A DNA stretch of 50,605 bases from Streptomyces cinerochromogenes (lineage in GTDB: Bacteria; Actinomycetota; Actinomycetes; Streptomycetales; Streptomycetaceae). The notes beneath the pieces are model-generated. The model had not been told where the DNA came from. It was given only the letters and a program-made list of their open reading frames with translations, and searched no databases. A program made the position numbers and the translations under genes. Each line of letters begins with the position of its first letter. Within the stretch, counting starts at the first letter, position 1. The stretch covers positions 1 to 50,605 of the forward strand of contig NZ_BMRM01000035.1 in assembly GCF_014648635.1 (NCBI RefSeq). The letters are read 5' to 3'. Of this stretch, positions 7,654 to 15,385 are shown piece by piece.

Positions 7654-8279
7654 TCCGCCACTCCCCGTTCCCTGCCGAACTGCATCTTCTTGGCCGCGCT
7701 GGGCACGGCGACCGCGGGGAGCAGACATCGCCAGACCTCTTCGACGCGGTACGGCAGGTCGCTGCGGGAGGTCTCCAGCTGCGCCTGCATCTGCGCACCG
7801 GTGCAGGCGCTGACGACCAGTCGGGCGTACGCCTCCACGTCCACCCCGAGCCTCAGCTCCCGGCGGACCTGCGCGTCCCTGAAGTCCCGCAGCAGGATGG
7901 ACATCCACTGCTGGTGGGAGTTCTCGCTCTTGGGGACGAAGTGCTCCTGGTCCATCACCAGGCGGGCGCCCGCCTGCAGGACGGGGTCGTCGAGGAGCTG
8001 GTAGGCCCACGTCAGCGTGACGTCGATGGCGTGCTGCAGGCCATGGGAGTCCTGCGGCGGCACGACGAGGTCGGGCTGGCTCGTGACGATCTCACGCGCC
8101 AGCTCCTCCTTGGACTTGAAGTGGAAGTACACCGCTCCCAGGGTCAGGCCCGCGCGCTCGGCGATCCTCGAGACGCTGGCGCCGGCGAAGCCCGACTCCG
8201 CGAACACCTCCGCCGCCGCGCGTATCAGAGCCGCCCGCGTCCGCGCGGCTCTCTCCTGCTTCACCTCTCGCACCGCCAT
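7650..8279 (-). CDS. TetR regulator, gamma-butyrolactone receptor-like (divergent from AfsA-like gene)
   Basis: A 209-residue ArpA/ScbR-type repressor. The DNA-binding domain ends in the signature LTLGAVYFHFKSKEELA, and HQQWMSILL contains the conserved pocket tryptophan. An ATG five codons upstream (8294) is possible; the one at 8279 is preferred because GGTGGGG precedes it and the resulting N-terminus matches receptor length. Divergent from an AfsA-like gene, exactly the receptor/synthase arrangement known from scbR/scbA and similar loci. It probably represses both directions from the AT-rich site at 8306-8329 until the signal binds (inference). It is followed by the NmrA-like reductase in one operon. 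Confidence 0.92.
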   Translation of the reverse strand: MAVREVKQERAARTRAALIRAAAEVFAESGFAGASVSRIAERAGLTLGAVYFHFKSKEELAREIVTSQPDLVVPPQDSHGLQHAIDVTLTWAYQLLDDPVLQAGARLVMDQEHFVPKSENSHQQWMSILLRDFRDAQVRRELRLGVDVEAYARLVVSACTGAQMQAQLETSRSDLPYRVEEVWRCLLPAVAVPSAAKKMQFGRERGVAE

Positions 8280-8305
8280 CTGCACCCCACCCATTCGACC
8301 TGGTC

Positions 8306-8329
8306 AAGAAAAAAACTATTCTTTATCTT
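8306..8329. promoter_or_regulatory. AT-rich 24-bp imperfect palindrome between receptor and AfsA-like gene
   Basis: Outer arms AAGA/TCTT and further symmetric A/T positions give 9 of 12 matching pairs around the centre. It sits between the divergent receptor (start 8279) and AfsA-like gene (start 8404), where an autoregulatory element is expected. General style resembles the site at 5189-5211, though the two are not copies. Confidence 0.45.
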
Positions 8330-8403
8330 AGTGGCGACAGAGGGATGCACCTGCGCCCCGGCGGCTCAGTACATCGCCCGACCTCAGGGGGAGACAACGC
8401 GTC

Positions 8404-9327
8404 ATGACGCTCACCAAGATCACTACACGAGACGCGGCCGGACCGACCGCCACCGGAAGTCTGGTGCGCAAGTCCGTCCAGGAGGAAGCCCTGGTAACGG
8501 ACTGGCACCCGATTTCCGAGACGTCCCAGTTAGTCACCGCGCGCTGGCCGCAGCACCACGGCTTCTACGCCGAGGGCGGCCGCTACAGCTCCCTGCTGCT
8601 GACGGAGAGCCTGCGCCAGGCACTCGCGCTGCTGACGCACACCGTCCACGACATACCCCTGACCCATCGCCTGGGCTGGGAACAGATACGGTCCACCGTC
8701 GACCCCGGGGCGCTGTCGACGGGGACGCACCCCGCCGAGGTCGAACTGCTCATCACCCACACACAGGTCAAGCGGCGCCGGCTGGGCTCGGTGCACCTGA
8801 CCTCGCACGTGGAGGCCTCGCTCGCGGGCAGGCCCATAGGTACCGCCGCACTGCGGTACAGCACCCACCCCCCGGCCATCTACGACCGCCTGCGCGGCGA
8901 CTACGCCGATGCGAAGAGCGCCTTCGCGCGGGCCCTTCCCCTCACTCCCCCGGTACCGGCCGCGCTCGTCGGCCGCGGCGACGCCGGCAACGTGGTCCTG
9001 TCCCCCGCCCCGGGCGACCGGACCTGGCTGTTGCGTGTCGACACCTCACACCGTGTGCTCTTCGACCACCCGCACGACCACATCCCCGGCATGGTGCTGC
9101 TGGAGGCCGCCGCGCAGACCGCGCAGGCCATGGCGGCGCCGCTGACGGTGGTGCCCGTCGCCTTCGACACGACGTTCTACCGCTACGTCGAGTTCGACCG
9201 GCGCTGCCTGATCACCGCCGAACCCTTCGTCCACGACGGCGACGGCCGCATGACCGTCACGGTCCACGGCCGTCAGGGCGAACTGCCCGTCTTCTCCAGC
9301 ACCGTGACGGTCGAGCAGCGGGACTGA
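8404..9327 (+). CDS. AfsA-like signal synthase (double hotdog), first copy, with TTA codon
   Basis: A 307-residue protein of the A-factor synthase family, built of two hotdog domains (about 20-160 and 195-305). Characteristic segments are SLVRKSVQEEALVTDW at 19-34 and FDHPHDHIPGMVLLEA at 220-235. AfsA enzymes join a beta-ketoacyl-ACP to the hydroxyl of dihydroxyacetone phosphate, giving the precursor of butyrolactone, butenolide or furan signals. Codon 43 (8530-8532) is TTA, the rare leucine codon read by the bldA tRNA, so translation is probably tied to development. Divergent from a receptor-type TetR. Shorter than the second copy at 12874. A strong hairpin follows. Confidence 0.92.
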   Translation: MTLTKITTRDAAGPTATGSLVRKSVQEEALVTDWHPISETSQLVTARWPQHHGFYAEGGRYSSLLLTESLRQALALLTHTVHDIPLTHRLGWEQIRSTVDPGALSTGTHPAEVELLITHTQVKRRRLGSVHLTSHVEASLAGRPIGTAALRYSTHPPAIYDRLRGDYADAKSAFARALPLTPPVPAALVGRGDAGNVVLSPAPGDRTWLLRVDTSHRVLFDHPHDHIPGMVLLEAAAQTAQAMAAPLTVVPVAFDTTFYRYVEFDRRCLITAEPFVHDGDGRMTVTVHGRQGELPVFSSTVTVEQRD

Positions 9328-9343
9328 CACCGACGGCAGGGAC

Positions 9344-9394
9344 GGCCGGGGCCGCGGGGCGGAAGCGAGCGCTTTCCGCCCCGCGACCCCGGCC
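9344..9394. terminator. Bidirectional hairpin between AfsA-like gene and methyltransferase
   Basis: A long GC stem: GGCCGGGG pairs with CCCCGGCC, and inside it CGCGGGGCGGAA pairs with TTCCGCCCCGCG. It lies between two convergent genes and can stop both. Confidence 0.75.
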
Positions 9395-9445
9395 GCCGCG
9401 TGTGCCCGGCGGCCGATCCGTGCCCCGGCGGCCGGTCGGCCCGGC

Positions 9446-10291
9446 TCACCGGGCGCGCGCGACGATCAGGCCGTAGCTGACCTGCGGCAGCGCCGCGAAG
9501 CGCTCGATGATGTCGGCGGCCTCGCTCAGCCGCTGCCGGGACACTCCGTGCCGGCCCTCGCCGGCGTGCCGGATCGCGGCCGCCGCGAGGGCATGGCTGC
9601 GGCGCACGTTCTCGCCGATGTCCAGGATCTCCACGAGACCGAGCCCCGCCGCCGCCAGGTGCCGGAGGTAGTCGCCGGCATCCCCGAGCGGCGGCATCCG
9701 GAACAGCTCGCGGCCGGCGGCCACGATCCCGGCCTCCGCCGCGGTGAGCGCGCCCACCACATAGGGGTTGGCCAGGACGAGCCTGCCGCCGGGCCGCAGC
9801 ACCCGGGCCGCCTCGGCGATCACCCGGGCCCGGTCGTCCATGTGCAGGAGGGAGTCGATGGCGTACACGGCGTCGAAACCGCCGTCCGGGAACGGCAGGG
9901 CCATCGCGTCCACGTGCTCGAACGTCACCCGCCCCGCGCCCTCCCCCGCCCCGGGGTGCGCCCGGACCGGCCCGGCCTGCCCGGAACCGATGGTGACGCC
10001 GGTGACCCGCACGTCGTACGTCCGCGCCACGTACACGGCGGGGCGCCCGCTGCCGCAGCCGAAGTCGAGGACGCGCATGCCGGGCGAGAGGGCGAGGCGG
10101 TCGGCGACCAGGCCGGTCAGGGTGTCGGAGGCGTCGAAGGCGTCCGGGACCGAGGTGCTCCGGTCGTGACCGCGCCCGTCCCCGGGGGGCAGGTCATCGC
10201 CCGTCGCCTCGGCCAGGAGGGCGGAGGAGTGGTCGTACATCCGCGCCACGTCGTCCGGTGCGGGGCACGGGGCCTCGTGCAGTTCCGTCAC
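9446..10291 (-). CDS. SAM-dependent class I methyltransferase
   Basis: A 281-residue methyltransferase of the UbiE/Coq5-like natural-product group. Motif I is VLDFGCGSGRPAVYVA (about 75-90); the post-motif GGFDAVYAIDSLLHM and the GGRLVLANP strand follow. An N-terminal extension of roughly 50 residues is rich in Asp, Pro and Gly. The acceptor is unknown; it could O- or C-methylate the cluster product, or work separately from it. Transcribed toward the AfsA-like gene, with a hairpin between, and separated from the MFS gene upstream by a second hairpin, so it probably has its own promoter in the 10292-10354 gap. Confidence 0.85.
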   Translation of the reverse strand: MTELHEAPCPAPDDVARMYDHSSALLAEATGDDLPPGDGRGHDRSTSVPDAFDASDTLTGLVADRLALSPGMRVLDFGCGSGRPAVYVARTYDVRVTGVTIGSGQAGPVRAHPGAGEGAGRVTFEHVDAMALPFPDGGFDAVYAIDSLLHMDDRARVIAEAARVLRPGGRLVLANPYVVGALTAAEAGIVAAGRELFRMPPLGDAGDYLRHLAAAGLGLVEILDIGENVRRSHALAAAAIRHAGEGRHGVSRQRLSEAADIIERFAALPQVSYGLIVARAR

Positions 10292-10354
10292 GGGAGTTCC
10301 TTACTCACCGGGGGACATGCCGCGGCACGTCCACGGAGGGGTTACGGCTGGGCG

Positions 10355-10401
10355 GACGACGCCCTGCCACCCGCGACGGTCGGGGGTGGCAGGGCGTCGT
10401 C
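10355..10401 (-). terminator. 18-bp perfect stem after the MFS gene
   Basis: The left arm at 10355-10372 (GACGACGCCCTGCCACCC) is exactly complementary to 10384-10401, with an 11-nt loop. It begins 40 bp after the MFS stop and precedes the methyltransferase gene. Confidence 0.75.
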
Positions 10402-10441
10402 ACTGTCGACTGCGCGGCCGCGCGGGGCCTTCGGGGGCCGG

Positions 10442-11947
10442 TCAGGCCACCTCGGTGGGCAGCTGGGCGTCCTCGCGCGCGGGAGTCGCCGCGGCGGTGT
10501 CCCGGCGCGGCGGGGCCAGTGCGGCGGCGATGGCCACCGCGCCGACCGCGCACACGGCGGCCGTGCCGTACAGCGCGATGTGCAGGGCGTGCGTGAACCC
10601 GTCGGCCAGCACCCCGGAGCCGCTGACGGACTGGTCGCCGGCGGCGACCTTCGCGGCCAGTTCCTGCGATCCGACGCGGGTGCTGATGAGGCTGACCAGG
10701 ACCGCGCCGTACACGGCGATGACGATGGCCTCGCTGCCGATGCGCATGGTGTTGAGGAACCCGGTGGCCATACCGGCCTGCTCCGGCTCGACCAGGCTCA
10801 TCGCCGTACCGTCGCCCACACCGAACGAGATGCCGGCGCCCAGGCCGGTCATCAGCAGCGGACCGGCGATCGCGGCGACGGAGCTGTCGGACTCGATCAC
10901 CGTGAGCCAGGCGTTGCCGCCGGCGAACAGCACCAGCGAGAGCGTGATCAGCACGCGGGGCGACACACCCCGGTTGACCAGGGCTCCGGACAGCGGCGGG
11001 GCGAGGAGCACCGGCGCGGTCATCAGGAGCAGCACGGTGCCGGCGCGCCCGGCGGAGAAGCCGCTCGCACCCACGAGGTAGGTGGGCAGGTACGTCAGCA
11101 GCGTCACGAAGCCGAAGGTCGACACCACCGGGACCATGCAGAGCGCGAAGAACCGGCGGTTCTTCACCAGCGTCAGGTCCAGCACCGGGGCCGCGGAGCG
11201 CGACTGGAGCACGACGAAGAACACCAGCAGGCCCACGCCGACCACGAGCAGGGCCAGCACACCGGGGCTCGCCCAGCCCCACTCGGGGCCCTGGACCGCG
11301 CCGAGGACGAGCAGGCCGAGGCCGGCGACGAACACCACGGCGCCGGTGACGTCGAGCCGGGGGCGCTGCGGGGCGCGGGACTCGGCGACGAAGCCGATGC
11401 CGGCCAGGGCGACGGCGACCAGCGCCGCGTGCAGCCCGAAGGTGGCGCGCCAGCCGAGGGCGCCGACGAGCCAGCCGGACAGGGTGGGGCCGGCCGCCAG
11501 GCCGAGACCGGCGGCGCTGCCGAGGGCTGCGAAGGCCCGGGTGCGGGCGGCGCCGTCGAAGGTCGTGGCCAGGATCGCGCCACCGCTGGCGAACACGCCC
11601 GCCGCGCCGACGCCGGACAGGGCACGGGCGATGTCCAGCAGCACGATGCCGGGGGCGACCGCCGCGGCGAGCGAGCCGACGGCGAACACCGACGCACCGG
11701 TGGCGAAGGCCCGACGGCGCCCGAACAGGTCGGCGGCGGATCCGGTGACCAGCATGAACGAGGCGAACGTCAGGTTGTAGGCGTTCATGACCCATTGCAG
11801 GGGTGCACCCGCGGTGTGCAGGTCGTCACCGATGTCCGGCAGGGCGACGGCCGCTCCGGAGATCGACATCGGGACGGTGACGAAGGCCAGCAGCACCACT
11901 ACCAGCGTGATCGCTGGACGTGAGCGGCCCGTAGGAACGGTAGTCAC
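10442..11947 (-). CDS. MFS multidrug/product exporter (14-TM DHA2 type)
   Basis: A 501-residue proton-driven efflux protein of the major facilitator superfamily. Hydrophobic segments fit 14 helices. Motif A is visible as GSAADLFGRRRAF between TM2 and TM3, and the antiporter motif C as GLAAGPTLSGWL. The GTG at 11947 is chosen because AAGGAG lies 9 nt upstream; the frame stays open beyond this but runs into the divergent regulator. Divergent from a TetR gene with a palindrome in the shared promoter, a standard pump/regulator pair. It probably exports the cluster product or protects against a toxic compound (inference). Confidence 0.92.
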   Translation of the reverse strand: MTTVPTGRSRPAITLVVVLLAFVTVPMSISGAAVALPDIGDDLHTAGAPLQWVMNAYNLTFASFMLVTGSAADLFGRRRAFATGASVFAVGSLAAAVAPGIVLLDIARALSGVGAAGVFASGGAILATTFDGAARTRAFAALGSAAGLGLAAGPTLSGWLVGALGWRATFGLHAALVAVALAGIGFVAESRAPQRPRLDVTGAVVFVAGLGLLVLGAVQGPEWGWASPGVLALLVVGVGLLVFFVVLQSRSAAPVLDLTLVKNRRFFALCMVPVVSTFGFVTLLTYLPTYLVGASGFSAGRAGTVLLLMTAPVLLAPPLSGALVNRGVSPRVLITLSLVLFAGGNAWLTVIESDSSVAAIAGPLLMTGLGAGISFGVGDGTAMSLVEPEQAGMATGFLNTMRIGSEAIVIAVYGAVLVSLISTRVGSQELAAKVAAGDQSVSGSGVLADGFTHALHIALYGTAAVCAVGAVAIAAALAPPRRDTAAATPAREDAQLPTEVA

Positions 11948-12003
11948 GAGTTCAGGCTCCTTCAGGGGACGTTCGAACAGCCACAGTCGGCCACCAAGGC
12001 GAC

Positions 12004-12022
12004 AGTGCCACCAAGTGGCACT
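12004..12022. promoter_or_regulatory. TetR operator between MFS pump and its regulator
   Basis: AGTGCCAC-CAA-GTGGCACT is a perfect 8-bp-arm palindrome in the 118-bp gap between the divergent pump and TetR genes. A partial repeat, GCCACCAAG, occurs just to the left at about 11990-11998. Expected target of the TetR at 12066. Confidence 0.65.
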
Positions 12023-12065
12023 AGCTGTCAAAGCGCAACAGCTTCTGGGTGGTAAACTCCTCGGT

Positions 12066-12686
12066 GTGAGTGATGATCTGCGCGACCTGCCGCTGCGGGA
12101 ACGGAAGAAGCTGCGCACGCGCCGAGCCCTGGCCGAGACCGCGCTGCGTCTCTTCACCGAACGCGGGTACGACGCCACCACGCTCGACGACCTGTGCGAC
12201 ACGGTGGAGGTGTCGAAGCGCACCTTCTTCCGGAACTACCGGTCCAAGGAGGACGTGGCACTCGCCGCCGACAGCGATCTGTGGTCGGCGTACCTGGACT
12301 ATGTGGCCACCCTGAAGCTGGACGGCCCGCTCCTGGAGACGCTGCGCGTCGCCCTCGACACCACGCTGGGCGCCATGGACCCGGACTGGGACCGCCGCTT
12401 CCTGGCCACCCGTGCGCTGTCGGAGGGCGTCCCCGCGCTCCAGGCGCACAGCCTGGGGTACTGCCAGGAGACCACGCGCGCCATCGTGGAGACGGTGACC
12501 GAAGGCGCCCGCACCGACGTGGACCGGATGCGTCTGCAACTGACGGTGGAGATCTTCGTGGCCGCCTGGCACACGGCGTCCCTGCAGTGGACGGCCCAGG
12601 GTTCCCAGGGAGGCCGCGACACCCTCATGAAGCTGGTCGAGGAGACCTTCGCCATGATCCCCGACGCGCTCACCTGCTCCGCCTAG
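12066..12686 (+). CDS. TetR regulator of the divergent MFS pump
   Basis: A 206-residue TetR-family repressor with an N-terminal helix-turn-helix (RERKKLRTRRALAETALRLF, then VSKRTFFRNYRSKEDV). It lacks the receptor signature of the other two TetR proteins in the cluster, so it belongs to the ordinary ligand-sensing repressors. The GTG at 12066 starts the protein at VSDDLRDLPL; the ribosome site is weak. Divergent from the MFS gene, with the palindrome at 12004-12022 between them. It probably represses the pump and itself and is released by the pump's substrate. A strong terminator follows the stop. Confidence 0.88.
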   Translation: MSDDLRDLPLRERKKLRTRRALAETALRLFTERGYDATTLDDLCDTVEVSKRTFFRNYRSKEDVALAADSDLWSAYLDYVATLKLDGPLLETLRVALDTTLGAMDPDWDRRFLATRALSEGVPALQAHSLGYCQETTRAIVETVTEGARTDVDRMRLQLTVEIFVAAWHTASLQWTAQGSQGGRDTLMKLVEETFAMIPDALTCSA

Positions 12687-12699
12687 CGATTCCCCCCGC

Positions 12700-12730
12700 A
12701 GGCCGCGGCCCCCGCGCCGCGGCCTTTTTT
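12700..12730 (+). terminator. Intrinsic terminator after TetR gene
   Basis: AGGCCGCGG pairs with CCGCGGCCT, followed directly by a run of T: a textbook stem plus T tract, 14 bp after the stop codon. Confidence 0.85.
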
Positions 12731-12737
12731 CATGCCC

Positions 12738-12767
12738 GCGCGTATACCTCCTAGGAGGTATACGCGC
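12738..12767. promoter_or_regulatory. Perfect 30-bp palindrome upstream of the second AfsA-like gene
   Basis: Two 15-base arms meet at 12752/12753 with no mismatch. The core reads ATACCT-CCTAGG-AGGTAT, i.e. ATACCT and AGGTAT half-sites separated by 6 bp. From memory, this spacing and these half-sites match the operators of the methylenomycin furan receptors. It ends 22 bp before the -35 box at 12790, and TACCTCC recurs at 12783-12789. A very likely binding site for one of the receptor-type TetR proteins. Confidence 0.7.
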
Positions 12768-12789
12768 CTCTTTCTAAGTGGTACCTCCC

Positions 12790-12818
12790 TTGAGCCGGTC
12801 AGCGGCGAACCCTACGTT
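12790..12818 (+). promoter_or_regulatory. Promoter of the second AfsA operon
   Basis: TTGAGC (12790-12795) and TACGTT (12813-12818) are separated by 17 bp, a good vegetative-type promoter. Predicted transcription start is near 12825, giving a leader of about 50 nt before the GTG at 12874, which has AAGGGAGGG as ribosome site. Confidence 0.6.
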
Positions 12819-12873
12819 CGTGAATCAAGGCCGACGGGCGCGGAATTCACACAGCTAAGGGAGGGCCTCGGTC

Positions 12874-13899
12874 GTGACGCTCTCGGAGATTACTCCGGAA
12901 CTGCGGAAGCCAGAAGAACGGGAAACGCTCGGATTCCACCGGACCGTGGACCGGCGTATGGTCCACCGGGCTTCCGTCGCCGAGGTCTTCGTCACCGGGA
13001 TGGAACAGACCGGCGAGCTCACCTTCCGGTCCGCGGCGCAACTCCCGCTGTCCCACGGATACTTCAACGACCACACGGGAATCCCCGCGACACACGACCC
13101 GCTGCTCCTGCTGGAGATCTGCCGCCAGGCGTCCATCTACGGCGCCCACGCGCAGCTGGACGTCCCGCTCGAAACCACCTTCATGGTCAACGACTGGGCC
13201 ATCGGCCTGCGGGACAGCGCCGCCCTGGTCGTCGGCGGCAAGCCGGGCGAACTGCTCCTGAGCGAGACCATGACGCCGACGTACGACCGCCGGAACCGCA
13301 TCACCGCCCTGCGTTTCGACATCGGGATGGAACTGGCCTGGGAGACGGTGGGAACCGCGCACATCCGGGTCAGCTCCGCGCCCACCGCGCAGTACGCGGC
13401 GCTCCGGTTCATGCAGCGCGGCAGCACGCCGCCCATGACCTCGGCGTTCCGCACGCCGGGCGGCGCCGCCCGGACCACCGAGCAGCCGGCCCGGGTGGGG
13501 CGCGTCAACCCGGCGAACGTCGTCCTCGCCGATGCCGAGTGCGACACGGAGCGGGGTTCCCTCTCCGCCGTACTGGCGCCCGACTTCGGCAACAGCGGCC
13601 TTTTCGACCACGACTACGACCACATTCCGGCCATGGTCCTGATGGAGGCCGCACGCCAGTCGGCGCTGCTGCTGACATCGGCCCACGAGTCCGCCGGCGG
13701 ATTTCAGCGGACCCTTTCCCTGTCCGCACTCGAAGCCTCGTTCTCCCGTTTCGCCGAACTGGATTCCCCGGTACGGATCAGCGCCGTCCGGGATTCCCGT
13801 GAGGGCTCTTTGAACCGGGTCGCGGTGACCTTCGAGCAGTCGGACACGACCGTGGCCGCCATCAGCACCGAGGTCCGCCCGTCGGCGACCACCGGCTGA
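12874..13899 (+). CDS. AfsA-like signal synthase (double hotdog), second copy
   Basis: A 341-residue AfsA-family protein. The first hotdog opens with MVHRASVAEVFVTG at 29-42, the family's best known motif; the second contains GLFDHDYDHIPAMVLMEA at 242-259. Expected reaction: transfer of a beta-ketoacyl group to dihydroxyacetone phosphate. GTG start with a strong ribosome site. It leads an operon with a FabG-like reductase, a HAD phosphatase and an alpha/beta hydrolase, all spaced by 30-50 bp. That gene set fits a complete signal pathway: condensation, reduction, dephosphorylation, hydrolysis. It carries no TTA codon, unlike the first copy, so the two may be used at different times. Confidence 0.92.
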   Translation: MTLSEITPELRKPEERETLGFHRTVDRRMVHRASVAEVFVTGMEQTGELTFRSAAQLPLSHGYFNDHTGIPATHDPLLLLEICRQASIYGAHAQLDVPLETTFMVNDWAIGLRDSAALVVGGKPGELLLSETMTPTYDRRNRITALRFDIGMELAWETVGTAHIRVSSAPTAQYAALRFMQRGSTPPMTSAFRTPGGAARTTEQPARVGRVNPANVVLADAECDTERGSLSAVLAPDFGNSGLFDHDYDHIPAMVLMEAARQSALLLTSAHESAGGFQRTLSLSALEASFSRFAELDSPVRISAVRDSREGSLNRVAVTFEQSDTTVAAISTEVRPSATTG

Positions 13900-13947
13900 C
13901 CGCTCTCACCCGGCGCAGTCGTACCTTTCCCACAGCGAGGAGCTGAA

Positions 13948-14652
13948 ATGAGCAGGACCGTCCTGGTGACCGGCGGAAACCGAGGCATCGGACTGGAGAT
14001 CGCGCGGGTCATGGCGGATGCCGGCGACAAGGTGGCCGTCACCTACCGCAACGGCGAGCCTCCCGCCGAGTTCTTCGGCGTACGCTGCGACGTCACCGAC
14101 CGCGACGACACGGAGCGCGCCCTCGCCGAGGTCGCCCAGCAGTTCGGCCCGGTCCAGGTGCTGGTCGCCAACGCCGGCATCACCAAGGACGCGCTGGCCC
14201 CGCTGATGTCCGAGGACGCCTTCCGGGACGTCATGGAGACGAACCTGGTCGCGGCGTTCCGCTTCGCCCGCCTCGTCGCTCCCGACATGGTGCGTGCCCG
14301 GTGGGGGCGCATCGTCTTCATGTCGTCGGTGATGGGGTTCCTCGGCTCCCCGGGCCAGGCCAACTACGCCTCCTCCAAGGCCGGGCTGCTCGGTCTCACC
14401 CGCTCGCTCGCCTGGGAACTCGGCTCCCGGAACATCACGGTCAACATGGTGACCCCCGGCCTGATCGAGACCGACATGATCAAGGGCGTGAAGGAGAAGC
14501 GCCGCGAGGGCCTGCTGGCGCAGACCGCGCTGCGCCGCACCGGAACGCCCACGGAGGTCGCCGAGGTCGTCAGGTTCCTCGCGAGCGACGCGGCCTCGTA
14601 CGTGACCGGAGCCTCGGTTCCGGTCGGCGGCGGCCTGGCGATGGGGCAGTGA
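13948..14652 (+). CDS. FabG-like 3-oxoacyl-ACP reductase
   Basis: A 234-residue SDR of the FabG type, which reduces 3-oxoacyl-ACP to 3-hydroxyacyl-ACP with NADPH. Visible: TGGNRGIG cofactor loop at about 8-15, NAGI, the catalytic Ser in FMSSVMGFLG, YASSK, and the FabG-like end RFLASDAASYVTGASVPVGGG. It overlaps nothing and follows the AfsA-like gene by 48 bp. It may set a hydroxyl on the acyl chain before or after the AfsA step, or reduce the chain made by the ketosynthase pair (inference). Confidence 0.92.
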   Translation: MSRTVLVTGGNRGIGLEIARVMADAGDKVAVTYRNGEPPAEFFGVRCDVTDRDDTERALAEVAQQFGPVQVLVANAGITKDALAPLMSEDAFRDVMETNLVAAFRFARLVAPDMVRARWGRIVFMSSVMGFLGSPGQANYASSKAGLLGLTRSLAWELGSRNITVNMVTPGLIETDMIKGVKEKRREGLLAQTALRRTGTPTEVAEVVRFLASDAASYVTGASVPVGGGLAMGQ

Positions 14653-14687
14653 GCATGGCACCGCGTCCGCACCGACAGGGGGTACAC

Positions 14688-15353
14688 ATGCAGGGATCCG
14701 CAGGCTCTCCGGTCCGCGCCGTCTGGACGGACTACGGAGGCGTTCTGGAGGTTCCGTCCACCAAGGTGACGGTGGCCAACTTCTGCGGGAAGATCGGCAT
14801 TTCCCCGCAGCAGCTGCTCACGGCCATGGAGAAGGTCGCCGCCTCCTACGGGGTGGACCTGCTGGCGCCGCTCGACACCCCCCTCGTCACCCAGGAGGAG
14901 TGGTCGGCGCAGGTCGAGGAGGTACTGCGGGCCGACGAGGGGGTGGACGTGGACCTGTCCGACTTCCCGGCGCGCTGGTTCGAGGGCCGTACGGCCAACG
15001 AGCCGTGGGTCGCGCATCTGCGGCGGCTGAACGCCGACGGGGTGTTCGTCGGGCTGATGTCCAACATGGTGCCGGCCTGGGACGAACACTGGCGCCGGGT
15101 CGTCGCGCCCGAGGGGCTCTTCAAGGAGCTGGTCATGTCGTTCGAGGTGGGGAGCCGCAAACCGGAGACGGGCATCTTCCGCGTCGCCGAGGAGCGCACC
15201 GGATTCCTGCCGCACGAATGCGTGCTGATCGACGACATCGAGAAGAACTGCGCGGGGGCGAGGCAGGCCGGCTGGCACGCCATCCATTTCACGGACCCGG
15301 CGCAGGCGATCAGCGAACTGGACGCGCTCCTCGGAGCGGACCGTCCCGAGTGA
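14688..15353 (+). CDS. HAD-family hydrolase, probable phosphatase
   Basis: A 221-residue haloacid dehalogenase-superfamily protein of subclass IA. The nucleophile is D15 in VWTDYGGVLE; the usual second Asp of DxD is Gly, as in other DxGGVL members. Further motifs are VGLMSN, the Lys in SRKPETGIF, and the acidic pair in CVLIDDIEKN. The ATG at 14688 has AGGGGG 6 nt upstream; an ATG 33 bp earlier has no good site. AfsA products carry a phosphate that must be removed, and a HAD phosphatase is part of the methylenomycin furan gene set (from memory), so dephosphorylation of the signal precursor is the best guess. Confidence 0.85.
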   Translation: MQGSAGSPVRAVWTDYGGVLEVPSTKVTVANFCGKIGISPQQLLTAMEKVAASYGVDLLAPLDTPLVTQEEWSAQVEEVLRADEGVDVDLSDFPARWFEGRTANEPWVAHLRRLNADGVFVGLMSNMVPAWDEHWRRVVAPEGLFKELVMSFEVGSRKPETGIFRVAEERTGFLPHECVLIDDIEKNCAGARQAGWHAIHFTDPAQAISELDALLGADRPE

Positions 15354-15385
15354 CGGCGCGACCTGCCGAACGGGGAAGGAACTCC

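Noticed and set aside
6778..8004. Long open frame on the plus strand opposite the NmrA-like and TetR genes
   Set aside because: It is antisense to two well-supported genes, has Gly/Arg/Pro-rich shadow composition and no family match.
11948..12223. N-terminal extension of the MFS protein
   Set aside because: It would cross the divergent promoter, the operator and the start of the TetR gene, and it has no transporter-like sequence; GTG at 11947 has a ribosome site.
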